Source of the DNA: JAJOKK01 sp965370555
GTDB taxonomy: Bacteria; Bipolaricaulota; Bipolaricaulia; UBA7950; UBA9294
DNA: 64,000 nt
Direction of reading: 5' to 3'
NCBI GenBank assembly: GCA_965370555.1
Contig: CBDUVB010000001.1
Coordinates: forward strand, 124,001 to 188,000
The position numbers and the translations under genes were made by a program. Below, piece after piece: positions 49,506 through 59,215 of the stretch. How positions within the stretch are numbered: position 1 is the first letter of the stretch; the number at the start of each line of letters is the position of its first letter. Below the pieces are notes generated by a model, which was given only the letters and a program-made list of their open reading frames with translations, had not been told where the DNA came from and did no database searches.

Positions 49506-51161
49506 TTAGGAAAGGACCGCCCCGGAGCTCGCGTCCTTAACGAGGGTGGCGTAGCGCGCGAGGTAGCCGGAGGAGACGCGTGGCGGGGCAGGTGTCCAAT
49601 TCTCCCTCCGCCGGGCGAGTTCCTCATCGGCGACGAGTAGCTGAAGACGCTTGCTAGCAAGATCGAGTTCGATCTTGTCCCCCTCTTCTACAAGCCCGAT
49701 CGGCCCGCCGGCCGCTGCCTCCGGGGAGACGTGGCCGACCGCCGCCCCTTTAGTCGCGCCGGAGAAGCGCCCATCGGTGATCAAGGCAACCTTGTCATCG
49801 AGCTCCATCCCGGCAAGCGTCGAGGTGGGAAGGAGCATCTCCCGCATCCCTGGGCCGCCGCGTGGCCCCTCGTTGCGGATGACGACGACATCGCCGGGGT
49901 TTATCTTGCCATCGAGGATTGCTGCCATCGACTCCTCCTCCCCGTCGAACACGCGCGCCGGTCCGCGGTGGTGCGCCATCTCAGGCAGCACCGCTCCTGC
50001 CTTTACCACTGCTCCAGATGGAGCGAGGTTCCCCCACAAGATGGCAATCCCGCCGTCCGGCCGGTGGGGGTTGGACAAAGGCCTGATCAGCTTGTCCTGC
50101 CGCCTCACGCCGGCCAGGTTTTCGGCGATCGTCTTTCCGGTCACAGTGAGGGCGTCCCCGTGGATCAGGCCACCAGAGAGGAGTTCAGCCATCACCGCCG
50201 GGACGCCGCCGGCCTCGTCGAGGTCCTGCATGTGGTACGGACCCGACGGGCTGAGCTTGACGAGGTATGGGGTGCGAGAGCTGATCTCCCCGAACTGGTC
50301 GAGAGGGAGGTCGACCCCGGCAGCGTGGGCAATCGCGAGCAGGTGCAACACGGTGTTCGTGGAACCGCCGAGCGCCATATCGGTGGCGATTGCGTTCTCA
50401 AACGCCGCGTCGGCCATGATGTCCCTCGGCTTGATCCCGCGATCAATGAGATCGGTAATACACGCTCCGGCAGCCTTGGCCAGGCGAATCCTTGCTGCCG
50501 TCACCGCGGGGATCGTCCCGTTTCTAGGAAGTGCCATCCCGAGTGCTTCAGTGAGAGAGTTCATTGAGTTGGCGGTGAACAGCCCCGCACACGACCCGCA
50601 CCCCGGGCATGCGGAGAGCTCAAGCGCAGCCAGCTCTTCGTTTGTTATCCTGCCTGCCTTGTATTCGCCCACCGCCTCAAACACGTTCTTCACGTCGACG
50701 TCTTCCCCGTTGTACCTCCCGGCCATCATCGGCCCGCCACTCACAAAGACAGCCGGGAGGTTCAGCCGCGCCGCGGCGATCAGCATCCCGGGCACGATCT
50801 TGTCGCAGTTGGGAACAAAGACGAGCCCGTCGAACCCATGCGCAGCCGCCATCGTCTCCACCGAATCGGCGATTAGCTCACGCGAGGGAAGGGAGTAGCG
50901 CATCCCGGGATGCCCCATCGCAATCCCGTCGCACACACCGATCACGTTGAACGAAAGCGGCGTCCCACCGGCGGCCCACACCCCGGCCTTCACCGCCTCG
51001 CCGATCTTGTCCAGGTGAATGTGTCCGGGGACGATCTCGTTGTACGAGTTGACAACCCCGATCAGCGGCTTCTCAAGATCACCCGGCGTGAGCCCGCTCG
51101 CGTAGAGCAGGCTCCGGTGCGGGGCCCGCTCAAACCCCTTCTTGACTATGTCACTGTGCAT
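49506..51161 (-). CDS. ilvD: Dihydroxy-acid dehydratase
   Basis: IlvD removes water from dihydroxyisovalerate or dihydroxymethylvalerate in valine and isoleucine synthesis. The start at 51161 follows GGAGGAAGG inside the end of leuB. The 551-residue product shows the cluster-binding cysteines in FVPNCDKIVPGML and CPGCGSCAGLFTANSMN, and GDVVVIRNEGPRGGPGM. Substrate-site residues in DGRFSGATKGAAVGHVSPEA complete the match. It is the last gene of the operon. Confidence 0.97.
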   Translation of the reverse strand: MHSDIVKKGFERAPHRSLLYASGLTPGDLEKPLIGVVNSYNEIVPGHIHLDKIGEAVKAGVWAAGGTPLSFNVIGVCDGIAMGHPGMRYSLPSRELIADSVETMAAAHGFDGLVFVPNCDKIVPGMLIAAARLNLPAVFVSGGPMMAGRYNGEDVDVKNVFEAVGEYKAGRITNEELAALELSACPGCGSCAGLFTANSMNSLTEALGMALPRNGTIPAVTAARIRLAKAAGACITDLIDRGIKPRDIMADAAFENAIATDMALGGSTNTVLHLLAIAHAAGVDLPLDQFGEISSRTPYLVKLSPSGPYHMQDLDEAGGVPAVMAELLSGGLIHGDALTVTGKTIAENLAGVRRQDKLIRPLSNPHRPDGGIAILWGNLAPSGAVVKAGAVLPEMAHHRGPARVFDGEEESMAAILDGKINPGDVVVIRNEGPRGGPGMREMLLPTSTLAGMELDDKVALITDGRFSGATKGAAVGHVSPEAAAGGPIGLVEEGDKIELDLASKRLQLLVADEELARRRENWTPAPPRVSSGYLARYATLVKDASSGAVLS

Positions 51162-52227
51162 CCTTCCTCCTTTCCATCGCTTCAGCAATCAGATCACCCA
51201 TCTCACTCGTCCCAACACGTTTATCCTCAGGCTTAGCAATGTCCGCAGTGCGGTAGCCGCGTGTGAGAGCGTCTTTCACCGCCGTCTCTACCGCTCGTGC
51301 CTCCTCCTCCAATCCAAGAGAGCGGCGCAGGAGCATCGCCCCGCTCATGATCGCCCCGATGGGGTTGGCGAGCCCCTTTCCCGCGATGTCCGGCGCGCTC
51401 CCGTGCACCGGCTCGTACATCCCGACCTTTCCGTCCCCGAGCGAGGCAGACGGGAGCATCCCCAGTGATCCGGAGAGCATCGACGCCTCGTCGGTGAGGA
51501 TGTCCCCGAACATATTCGCGGTCAGGATCACGTCGAACCCCGCCGGGTTGCGGATCAGCTTCATCGCCGCCGCGTCGACGAGCATGTTCTCTAGCGTCAC
51601 TCCGTGGTATTTGGTCGCTACCTCCTTTACCACCCGCCGCCACAAGCGGGATGAAGCGAGGACATTCGCCTTATCCACCGACGTCACCTTCTTTTTCCTC
51701 TCCATCGCCGCCTGGAACGCGACGGTGGCGATCCGCCGCACCTCGGCCTCGGTATAGACCATTGTGTCGTACGCCCTCTCCGTCCCCTCCTGGCGTGGGC
51801 CGAAGTAGATCCCCCCGGTCAGCTCGCGTACAACAAGGAGGTCGACCTCGGCGATCGTCTCTGTCTTAAGCGAGGAAGAATTGACGAGATCAGCGTAGAC
51901 ATGCACCGGTCGCAGGTTGGCGTAGAGTCCGAGTCCCTCCCTCATCCCGAGGAGCCCCTGTTCCGGGCGGACCGGGGCGCTCGGGTCGGACCACTTTGGC
52001 CCACCGACCGCCCCGAGGAGGACCGCGTCCGCCTCCCGACAGGCATAGAGGGTCTCGTCCGGGAGAGGGCTTCCGGTAGTGTCAATCGCCCCCCCTCCGA
52101 TCGGTTGTTCCGTGAATTCGAATTTGTGCTTGTAGATTTTTTCCACAGCGCGGAGGACCTTCACTGCCTCTCCGATCACCTCTGACCCGATCCCATCACC
52201 CGGTAAAAGGACTATCTTTGCGTTCAC
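51151..52227 (-). CDS. leuB: 3-Isopropylmalate dehydrogenase
   Basis: LeuB performs the NAD-dependent oxidative decarboxylation in leucine synthesis and can serve the citramalate route on beta-methylmalate. The 358 residues include LLPGDGIGSEVIGEAV, RELTGGIYFG, the Lys-Asn pair in TSVDKANVLASSRLW, MLVDAAAMKLI and EPVHGSAPDIAGKGLANPIG. All expected active-site residues are visible. The stop lies within the start region of ilvD and the ATG overlaps cimA by four bases. Confidence 0.97.
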   Translation of the reverse strand: MNAKIVLLPGDGIGSEVIGEAVKVLRAVEKIYKHKFEFTEQPIGGGAIDTTGSPLPDETLYACREADAVLLGAVGGPKWSDPSAPVRPEQGLLGMREGLGLYANLRPVHVYADLVNSSSLKTETIAEVDLLVVRELTGGIYFGPRQEGTERAYDTMVYTEAEVRRIATVAFQAAMERKKKVTSVDKANVLASSRLWRRVVKEVATKYHGVTLENMLVDAAAMKLIRNPAGFDVILTANMFGDILTDEASMLSGSLGMLPSASLGDGKVGMYEPVHGSAPDIAGKGLANPIGAIMSGAMLLRRSLGLEEEARAVETAVKDALTRGYRTADIAKPEDKRVGTSEMGDLIAEAMERRKDAQ

Positions 52228-53795
52228 ACTTTCTCCTTTTCCATGATCAGAAGCGCATATTCCAGTGCATCAGCCAACGCGTACCAGCTTGCCTCGATGA
52301 TATTGGGCGAACTTCCAACTGTGCTCCAACTATGCTGATGGTCTGACGAAGTAATGAGCACGCGCGTGCGAGCTGCGGTCCCCGCTTTCCCATCCAGGAT
52401 GCGCACCTTGTAGTCGGTGAGGTGGACCTCAGCGAGGTGCGGATAGAAAGGGAGGAGTGCCTTTCTCACCGCAGTGTTCAGAGCGTCGACCGGCCCGTTC
52501 CCTTCGGCGGCGGTGTGCATCACCTCGCCGTTCACCTCCACCTTCACCGTCGCCTCGGAGACCATTCCACCTCCGTTTCCTTCCTTCACCAACACATGGA
52601 ACCCACGTAGGGTGAATGGGGCACGGTAATCCGGCCTCGCCCGGCGGACGAGAAGTTCCACTGAACCATCCGCTCCCTCGAACTGGAACCCTTCCTGTTC
52701 GAGTTTCTTGACACGGTCGAGAACCCGCTCTGCTTGCGGACTCCCTTCAGCAAGCGGGAGCCCGAGCTCCCGCGCTTTGTAGGTGATGTTGCTCCTCCCG
52801 GAAAGCTCGGAGATGAGGATACGGCGGCGGTTCCCGACCAGCTTCGGATTGATATGCTGATAGCTTCCCTCCCACTTCAGGATGGCGTTCACGTGCACCC
52901 CTCCCTTGTGGGCAAACGCGCTCTTCCCAACATAGGGGAGATGGGAGGCAAGCGGGAGGTTGGCTTGTTCGCTCACGTAGTGGGCGATCTCGGTCAAGAG
53001 GGAGAGCTGGACGTCGGATACGCAGTCGTACCCCAGCTTCAGCTTGAGCGCTGGGATCACAGAGCACAGGTTGGCGTTCCCACACCGTTCCCCGTAGCCG
53101 TTGATTGTCCCTTGCACATGGAGCGCACCGGCGGCCACGGCGGATACGGTATTAGCGACCGCTGTCTCGGAGTCATTGTGGGCGTGGATCCCAAGCGGGA
53201 CCCCGATCTTTTCCTTAACTGAGATAAAGACCTCCGCCACGGTTGCCGGAAGGGCACCTCCGTTTGTGTCGCACAAGACGATCACGTCCGCCCCGGCGTC
53301 AGCTGCAGCATGTATGGTCGCGAGAGCGTAACCAGTGTTGGCCCGGTAGCCATCGAAGAAGTGCTCAGCGTCGTAGATCACCTCTCTTCCCGCCTCCTTT
53401 AGGTAGGCGATGGTCTCGGAGATCATGTGCAGGTTCTCCTCTGGGTTGGCGTCGAGGACGCGCCTCACCTGGGCGTCCCAAGTCTTCCCAAACACGGTCA
53501 CAGCGGACGTTCCAGCGGAAAGGAGAGACCTTATATTCTTGTCCTTCTCCACCGCGGTACCGACGCGGCGAGTACTCCCGAATGCAGTGATGACCGCGTG
53601 CTCCAGCCGCAGTTCTGCAGCACGGGCGAAGAACTCCATGTCCTTCGGGTTAGAACAGGGCCATCCTCCCTCGATGTAGTCGACCCCCAGCCGGTCGAGT
53701 GAAACGGCGATCTGTAGCTTGTCCTCGACGGAGAACGAGATCCCCTCCCGTTGAGCCCCATCGCGCAGGGTCGTATCGTAGAGTGTGATTCTCAT
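52224..53795 (-). CDS. cimA: (R)-citramalate synthase
   Basis: CimA condenses pyruvate with acetyl-CoA to citramalate, the first step of the threonine-independent isoleucine route. It opens LYDTTLRDGAQREGISFSVE, and GGWPCSNPKDMEFF distinguishes this group from isopropylmalate synthases (which read EAGFP). Metal-binding GIHAHND is present, followed by GYGERCGNANLCSV. The C-terminal regulatory domain (residues 380-523) is complete. No threonine dehydratase is seen in the window, consistent with use of this route. Confidence 0.93.
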   Translation of the reverse strand: MRITLYDTTLRDGAQREGISFSVEDKLQIAVSLDRLGVDYIEGGWPCSNPKDMEFFARAAELRLEHAVITAFGSTRRVGTAVEKDKNIRSLLSAGTSAVTVFGKTWDAQVRRVLDANPEENLHMISETIAYLKEAGREVIYDAEHFFDGYRANTGYALATIHAAADAGADVIVLCDTNGGALPATVAEVFISVKEKIGVPLGIHAHNDSETAVANTVSAVAAGALHVQGTINGYGERCGNANLCSVIPALKLKLGYDCVSDVQLSLLTEIAHYVSEQANLPLASHLPYVGKSAFAHKGGVHVNAILKWEGSYQHINPKLVGNRRRILISELSGRSNITYKARELGLPLAEGSPQAERVLDRVKKLEQEGFQFEGADGSVELLVRRARPDYRAPFTLRGFHVLVKEGNGGGMVSEATVKVEVNGEVMHTAAEGNGPVDALNTAVRKALLPFYPHLAEVHLTDYKVRILDGKAGTAARTRVLITSSDHQHSWSTVGSSPNIIEASWYALADALEYALLIMEKEKV

Positions 53796-54712
53796 CCCTT
53801 CACAGGGGTCAGCCAGCCGTGGCAGTCCGGGGCCTTACCCTCCACTATTCCGAAGAATTCTTCCATTAGCTTAGTCGTCACCGATCCCCGCCTTCCTCTC
53901 CCAAGAACCACCCCGTCCACCGATCGGATCGGCGTGATCTCGGCGGCGGTCCCACAGAAGAACGCCTCATCGGCAAGGTAGAGGGTCTCGCGCGGAAGGA
54001 CCGCTTCGTACACCGGGATCCCGAGGTCCCCGGCCAGGGCCATCACGCAACGACGAGTGATCCCGTCGAGAATCGAGTTGGCGAGCGGCGGAGTGTACAG
54101 CTCGTCCTGTTTCACGATGAACACGTTCTCCCCGCTCCCCTCACTCACATACCCACTGATGTCGAGGGCGATTCCCTCACTGTAGCCGTGCTCGGCCGCC
54201 TCCATGGCGATGAACTGGGAATTGACGTACTGCCCGCCGATCTTTGCCGCCGCAGGGTAGGTGTCCGGGGCCATCCGCCGCCACGAGCTCACCCCCACAT
54301 CGACCCCGTTTTCCAGGGCGTCTGCGCCGAGGTATTTTCCCATCTCCACCGTGATCACGCTCACATGCGTTGGGCAGCTCAGGCCATTGACGGCAAACGT
54401 CTCCCACCCGCGAAATACAACCGGACGGATGTAGCATGAGCTCTGGCCGTTGGCGAGGATTGTCTCCATGATCGCTCGGCTGACCTCATCCTTCAAGTAG
54501 GGGACCTCCAGCCGGTACACCTTGCACGAGTTCCACAGCCGGTCAATGTGCTCATTTAAACAGAAGACCGCGGGGCCGGCGGGAAGGCCATACGCCCGAA
54601 TCCCCTCGAAGACACTCGATCCGTAGTGGATGGCGTGTGATGCCACGTGCACCGTCGCCTGATTCCACGGGACCAGCTTTCCATCGAGCCATACATTCTC
54701 TGAACTCTTCAC
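53792..54712 (-). CDS. ilvE: Branched-chain amino acid aminotransferase
   Basis: IlvE makes valine, leucine and isoleucine from their keto acids with pyridoxal phosphate. A GTG at 54712, overlapping the leuD stop (GTGA) and preceded by AAAGGAG, gives a 306-residue protein of standard size. A longer frame reads through leuD and is rejected. HYGSSVFEGIRAYG, the catalytic Lys in AAAKIGGQYVNSQF, and EGSGENVFIV with LDGITRRCVMALA are all present. Confidence 0.95.
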   Translation of the reverse strand: MKSSENVWLDGKLVPWNQATVHVASHAIHYGSSVFEGIRAYGLPAGPAVFCLNEHIDRLWNSCKVYRLEVPYLKDEVSRAIMETILANGQSSCYIRPVVFRGWETFAVNGLSCPTHVSVITVEMGKYLGADALENGVDVGVSSWRRMAPDTYPAAAKIGGQYVNSQFIAMEAAEHGYSEGIALDISGYVSEGSGENVFIVKQDELYTPPLANSILDGITRRCVMALAGDLGIPVYEAVLPRETLYLADEAFFCGTAAEITPIRSVDGVVLGRGRRGSVTTKLMEEFFGIVEGKAPDCHGWLTPVKG

Positions 54713-55215
54713 CGCATTCTCCTTTCTTTGATCCTTGCTTTGGTGTATCCGACTAGCCCCCCAGCGTTGATGATCTCCAGCATGAACTTGGGGTAGGCTA
54801 CCGTGCGATACGTCTGCCCGATGGACAAATTGCGGATAAGTCCCGCCTCGATCTGTACCTCTAACTCGTGCCCCTTCTCTGCCTCGCGCACCGCATCGGA
54901 ACTCTCTAGGATGGGAAGCCCGATGTTGATCGCGTTCCGATAGAAGATGCGGGCAAAGCTCGCCGCGATCACGCACGCCACTCCCGCCCCTTTGATGGAA
55001 AGTGGGGCATGCTCTCGCGACGAGCCGCAGCCGAAGTTCTCCCCGCCTATGATGATGTCCCCGTCCTTGACCGATCCGGCGAAGTCCGGATCGACGTCTT
55101 CCATGCAGTGTTTTGCCAGCTCCTCTGCGGTGGAGACGTTAAGGTAGCGAGCGGGGATGATAACATCAGTGTCCACGTTATCCCCGTACTTCCAGGCACT
55201 TCCTCTGATCACCAT
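54709..55215 (-). CDS. leuD: 3-Isopropylmalate dehydratase small subunit
   Basis: The ATG at 55215 overlaps the leuC stop (TGATG). The 168-residue product begins MVIRGSAWKYGDNVDTDVII and has ENFGCGSSREHAPLSIKGAG, the swivel-domain signature. Its short length is typical of the LeuC/LeuD type related to homoaconitase. It may also act on citramalate from CimA. Confidence 0.95.
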   Translation of the reverse strand: MVIRGSAWKYGDNVDTDVIIPARYLNVSTAEELAKHCMEDVDPDFAGSVKDGDIIIGGENFGCGSSREHAPLSIKGAGVACVIAASFARIFYRNAINIGLPILESSDAVREAEKGHELEVQIEAGLIRNLSIGQTYRTVAYPKFMLEIINAGGLVGYTKARIKERRMR

Positions 55216-56474
55216 CAGACGACCTCCTCCGGCCCAACGATCCTCCCCGCGACCGCCGATGCGGCTGCGACCGCCGGCCCGGCGAGGTAGACCTCGCTCT
55301 CCGGGTGCCCCATCCGCCCGCGAAAGTTGCGGTTGGTGGTGCTCACCGCCCGTTCCCCCGCGGCCAGGACCCCCATGTGCCCGCCCAAACACGGCCCGCA
55401 CGTCGGGGTGCTCACCGCGGCTCCGGCGGAGATAAATTTCTCGATTAACCCTTCGCGCAACGCGTCAAGGTAAACCTGTTGGGTCCCAGGAAGAACGATG
55501 CAGCGCACATTGGGATGGACCTCTTTCCCTCCTAGGATCCCCGCGGCCACACGCAGGTCCTCGATCCGCCCGTTGGTACATGAGCCGATCACGACCTGGT
55601 CGATCGGGATATCACCGACATCCCTCACCGAGCGGGAATTCTCAGGTAAGTAAGGAAACGCTACCTGCGGTTCTATCTTGCTCGCGTCGATTTCGATCGT
55701 CTGCGCGTAGGGTGCGTCCGGGTCCGAGGAGTAAACTGAGTATTGTCTGGTTGCTCGCCCGTCCACGTAGGCGCGCGTCTCATCGTCCACAGAAAACAGC
55801 CCCGCCTTTGCCCCGGCCTCGATAGCCATATTAGCCATGGTGAACCTTCCGGCCATCGACAAGCTATCGATCGTCGGGCCGGAGAACTCGATCGCCTTGT
55901 ACAGGGCACCGCTCACCCCGATCTTCCCGATCGTGTATAGGATCAGGTCCTTCCCCCCGACCCACTGCTGCAGTGCACCGGAGTACACGATCTGGATCGT
56001 CTCCGGAACACGCATCCAGATACTACCGGTCGCCATGGCGACGGCGATGTCGGTCGAGCCCATCCCGGTCGAGAACGCCCCGACGGCACCGTAGGTACAG
56101 GTGTGGGAGTCGGCCCCGACCACCACGTCTCCGGGCAGGACCAGGCCCTGCTCCGGCAGGAGGACGTGCTCGATCCCCATCCTCCCCACCTCAAAGTAGT
56201 GCTCGATCCCCTGGGCGCGGGCGAAGTTGCGCATCACTGCGCACTGAGTGGCCGATTTTATGTCCTTGTTCGGGGCGAAGTGATCGGGAACGAGGACGAC
56301 ACTGTCCGGGTTGAACACCTTCCCTGTGCCGATCTTTTCAAACTCTCGGATGGCGATCGGCGCAGTGACGTCGTTAGCGAGGGCGACGTCGACGCGCACG
56401 TCCGCAAACTCCCCCGAACGGACCATTCCGTCCGTGTGTGCAGAGAGGATCTTCTCGGTCAGGGTCTGTCCCAT
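55215..56474 (-). CDS. leuC: 3-Isopropylmalate dehydratase large subunit
   Basis: The 419-residue aconitase-family protein holds the [4Fe-4S] cysteines in IGSCTNGRIEDL and TPTCGPCLGGHMG. Substrate-binding VGADSHTCTYGAVGAFSTG is also present. Together with LeuD it isomerises isopropylmalate, and probably citramalate. AAGGA lies before the ATG, and this start region overlaps the end of a small open frame at 56459. Confidence 0.95.
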   Translation of the reverse strand: MGQTLTEKILSAHTDGMVRSGEFADVRVDVALANDVTAPIAIREFEKIGTGKVFNPDSVVLVPDHFAPNKDIKSATQCAVMRNFARAQGIEHYFEVGRMGIEHVLLPEQGLVLPGDVVVGADSHTCTYGAVGAFSTGMGSTDIAVAMATGSIWMRVPETIQIVYSGALQQWVGGKDLILYTIGKIGVSGALYKAIEFSGPTIDSLSMAGRFTMANMAIEAGAKAGLFSVDDETRAYVDGRATRQYSVYSSDPDAPYAQTIEIDASKIEPQVAFPYLPENSRSVRDVGDIPIDQVVIGSCTNGRIEDLRVAAGILGGKEVHPNVRCIVLPGTQQVYLDALREGLIEKFISAGAAVSTPTCGPCLGGHMGVLAAGERAVSTTNRNFRGRMGHPESEVYLAGPAVAAASAVAGRIVGPEEVV

Positions 56475-56614
56475 CTGTCCTTATCTCCACTCTTTTCCCG
56501 CATAGCAACCAGAGCCGCCCCGTCCCACTTGAGGGCCCATGCCCGGTTATCCTCGCGCTCCGGATCAGGCATCTCGGAAGCAGCATTCTTATCTTTGTTT
56601 GGCGCGTTTGTCAT
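56459..56614 (-). CDS. Small 51-residue protein between leuA and leuC, unknown
   Basis: An ATG at 56614 is preceded by AAGGAGG with five-base spacing, the best ribosome binding site in the neighbourhood. The frame runs 51 codons and stops inside leuC. It overlaps the last 26 bases of leuA and the first 16 of leuC. The product is charged with one hydrophobic Trp-containing centre (NRAWALKWDGAALVAMREK). Without it leuC would lie 114 bp from leuA, an unusual gap in this packed operon. I do not recognise the protein; it may be a coupling peptide or a small regulator. Confidence 0.6.
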   Translation of the reverse strand: MTNAPNKDKNAASEMPDPEREDNRAWALKWDGAALVAMREKSGDKDRWDRP

Positions 56615-58154
56615 TTGTCCTCCTTTCTTCTTTTGTGAGTAATCGATTTAACGCATTTAAGTAAGCCTTGGCGCTCGCCACAATGATGTCCGTGTCAGCG
56701 CCGTAACCCCGGAAAACCTGCGAGCCGTCGGTGGTGCGCACGCTCACCTCTCCCTGGGCGTCGATCCCGGAGGTAATCGCGTGCACGTCGTACTCAAGGA
56801 GCTCAGCTCCAGCCGCGACGACTGCATCGATCGCTCGATAAGTGGCATCGACCGGGCCCGATCCGACAGCGGCGCGCACGTGCTCGTCTCCCTTCGGACC
56901 AAGGAGTTTGACCGTTGCCGTTGGCATCCCCGACCTGCCAGCCACCACCTGTAGGTCAATAAGTCGGTACACCTCGCGCGGCTGGTAGAACAGATCGGCA
57001 ATGAGAGCTTCAAGATCGGCGTCGGTCACCTCGCGTTTCTTGTCCCCCAGCTCTTTGAACCGGGCGAAGGCGACCTCGATCTTCTCTGAATCGAGGTCGT
57101 ATCCCATCTGAGCGAGCCTCTCCTGGAGCGCGTGCCTCCCCGAGTGCTTACCCAAGACGAGGCGCGATTGGGAGAAGCCGACCTCTTCCGGGCGGATGAT
57201 CTCGTAGGTGTTTGGGTTCTTGAGGAGCCCGTCCTGATGGATTCCGGCCTCGTGGGCGAACGCGTTCGCTCCGACAATCGCCTTGTTCGCCTGCACCGGG
57301 ATCCCCGTGAGGTTGCACACCAACCGGCTGGCACGGGCGATCTGGGCCGGGACGATCCCGGTGGAGAGGTGATAGGTATCCCCGCGCGTCTTGAGGGCCA
57401 TCACCACCTCCTCCAACGCGGCGTTCCCCGCGCGCTCCCCGATCCCGTTGACGGTCACCTCGGCTTGGCGCGCCCCGGCCTGAAGCCCAGCGAGGGTGTT
57501 GGCAGTCGCCATCCCCAGGTCATCGTGGCAGTGGACGGAGACGATCGCCCGATCGATCCCGGGGACGTTGTTTACGATTCCGCGAATCAAATCACCGAAC
57601 TCGCCCGGGGTCATATACCCAACCGTATCTGGGATGTTGATCACACTTGCCCCGGAGGCGACCGCTGCTTCGATCACCGCATGGAGAAACTGCGGATCGG
57701 ACCGCGTCGCATCCTCTGGCGAGAACTCGATCTCGTCGCAGTAGTCTCTGGCATAGGCGACCATCTCCTTAGCTCGGGCGAGTACTACTTCCCGGTTCAT
57801 GCGCAGCTTGTCGCGCATGTGGACCTCGGAGGTGGCAATGAACACGTGAATCTTGGGGTGAGAAGCGAATTTTACCCCCTCCCAAGCTAGGTCGATGTCT
57901 CTTTGCACGGTCCGGGCGAGGGCGCAGACTGCGGGAACGTGTTCCTGGTCGTCTACCGCCTCCGCCACCTGCTGCACCGCGCGCAGGTCGTCCGGGGAGG
58001 CAGCGGGGAACCCGGCCTCGATCACGTCGACCCGCAAGCGTGTGAGCTGACGCGCTAGCTTCACCTTCTCCGCCACACTGAGGGCAGCCCCAGGGGACTG
58101 CTCCCCGTCGCGCAGTGTAGTATCGAATATCAGAACGTTCCCGGCTGAGCCCAT
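56589..58154 (-). CDS. leuA: 2-Isopropylmalate synthase
   Basis: LeuA joins acetyl-CoA to ketoisovalerate, the committed step to leucine. The start is ATG 58154 (TGATG with the ilvC stop); GTG 58157 is an alternative. The catalytic part has IFDTTLRDGEQSPGAALS, EAGFPAASPDD, VSVHCHDDLGMATANTLAG and GIGERAGNAALEEVVMAL. The C-terminal allosteric domain (residues 380-521), which senses leucine in relatives, is complete. With CimA nearby, the two paralogs feed leucine and isoleucine respectively. Confidence 0.96.
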   Translation of the reverse strand: MGSAGNVLIFDTTLRDGEQSPGAALSVAEKVKLARQLTRLRVDVIEAGFPAASPDDLRAVQQVAEAVDDQEHVPAVCALARTVQRDIDLAWEGVKFASHPKIHVFIATSEVHMRDKLRMNREVVLARAKEMVAYARDYCDEIEFSPEDATRSDPQFLHAVIEAAVASGASVINIPDTVGYMTPGEFGDLIRGIVNNVPGIDRAIVSVHCHDDLGMATANTLAGLQAGARQAEVTVNGIGERAGNAALEEVVMALKTRGDTYHLSTGIVPAQIARASRLVCNLTGIPVQANKAIVGANAFAHEAGIHQDGLLKNPNTYEIIRPEEVGFSQSRLVLGKHSGRHALQERLAQMGYDLDSEKIEVAFARFKELGDKKREVTDADLEALIADLFYQPREVYRLIDLQVVAGRSGMPTATVKLLGPKGDEHVRAAVGSGPVDATYRAIDAVVAAGAELLEYDVHAITSGIDAQGEVSVRTTDGSQVFRGYGADTDIIVASAKAYLNALNRLLTKEERRTNDKRAKQR

Positions 58155-59215
58155 CACTCGTCCTTCTTTCCCCAGTTCTCCGGGCGGAGGCTACGCACCG
58201 CTGCGCCTGCCTTCCACATCTCAGACTCATGGATCTGCCGCAGCTCGTCTCCTAACCGTTCCTTGTAGTTGGGGGCACTGTTTGCCTCCAGGACGATCTT
58301 GGTCTCCTCGCCGGTGACGACGCTCCGGTACAGGTGGTCAAAGACTGGGGCGACCGCATCGCGGAACTTTCCCTTCCAGTCGAGCGCCCCACGCTGCGCA
58401 GTGGTACTGCAATTGGCGTACATCCAGTCCATCCCGTTTTCGCTGACCAGACGGATCAGGCTTTGAGTCAGTTCCTCCACCGTCTCGTTGAACGCCTCGC
58501 TCGGGGAGTGGCCGTTCTTTCTCAGCACGGCATACTGCGCCTCCATGATCCCGGCAAGCGCCCCCATGAGCACTCCGCGCTCTCCGGTGAGATCGCTGTG
58601 TACCTCTTTTTCAAACGTGGTAGGGAAGAGATAACCCGAGCCGATACTGATCCCCAGGGCAAGCGCCCTCTCCTCGGCGCGGCCGGTGTAGTCCTGATAG
58701 ATGGCGTAGCTTGAATTGATCCCGCTTCCCGCTAGGAAATTGGCGCGCACACTCGTCCCAGAACCCTTCGGTGCGGCGAGGACAACGTCCACGAACTGCG
58801 GGGGGACAACACCAGTCTGATCGGCGTATGTGATGGCAAAACCATGTGAGAAGTAGAGGGCGTCGCCCTCCTTCAAGTGCTGCTTGACCTTGGGCCACAA
58901 GATCACCTGGGCGGCATCGGAGACCAAGTACTGGACGATCGTCGCCCGCTTCACTGCCTCCTCGAATGGGAACAACGTCTTTCCCGGCTCCCAGCCATCC
59001 GCGATGGCCTTATCCCACGAGCGCTCTCGCTCCGGGTTTCCACCTACTATCACGTTAATCCCGTTGTCGCGCATGTTGAGCGACTGGGCCGGCCCTTGCA
59101 CGCCGTAGCCGAGTACCGCCACTACTTCGTCCTTCAGCACCTCCCGCGCTCGCGCGAGTGGGAATTCCTCACGTGTAACCACGTTCTCGACGACACCGCC
59201 GAAATCGATTTTCAT
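58154..59215 (-). CDS. ilvC: Ketol-acid reductoisomerase
   Basis: IlvC rearranges and reduces acetolactate or acetohydroxybutyrate in valine and isoleucine synthesis. The 353-residue product shows the nucleotide fold VAVLGYGVQGPAQSLNMRDN, metal ligands near DLTGERGVLMGALAGIMEAQ, and NCSTTAQRGALDWK. The VQGPAQSLN form and slightly greater length resemble the Bacteroidetes/eukaryote-like branch rather than the common 330-residue form. It overlaps ilvH by four bases. Confidence 0.95.
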   Translation of the reverse strand: MKIDFGGVVENVVTREEFPLARAREVLKDEVVAVLGYGVQGPAQSLNMRDNGINVIVGGNPERERSWDKAIADGWEPGKTLFPFEEAVKRATIVQYLVSDAAQVILWPKVKQHLKEGDALYFSHGFAITYADQTGVVPPQFVDVVLAAPKGSGTSVRANFLAGSGINSSYAIYQDYTGRAEERALALGISIGSGYLFPTTFEKEVHSDLTGERGVLMGALAGIMEAQYAVLRKNGHSPSEAFNETVEELTQSLIRLVSENGMDWMYANCSTTAQRGALDWKGKFRDAVAPVFDHLYRSVVTGEETKIVLEANSAPNYKERLGDELRQIHESEMWKAGAAVRSLRPENWGKKDE

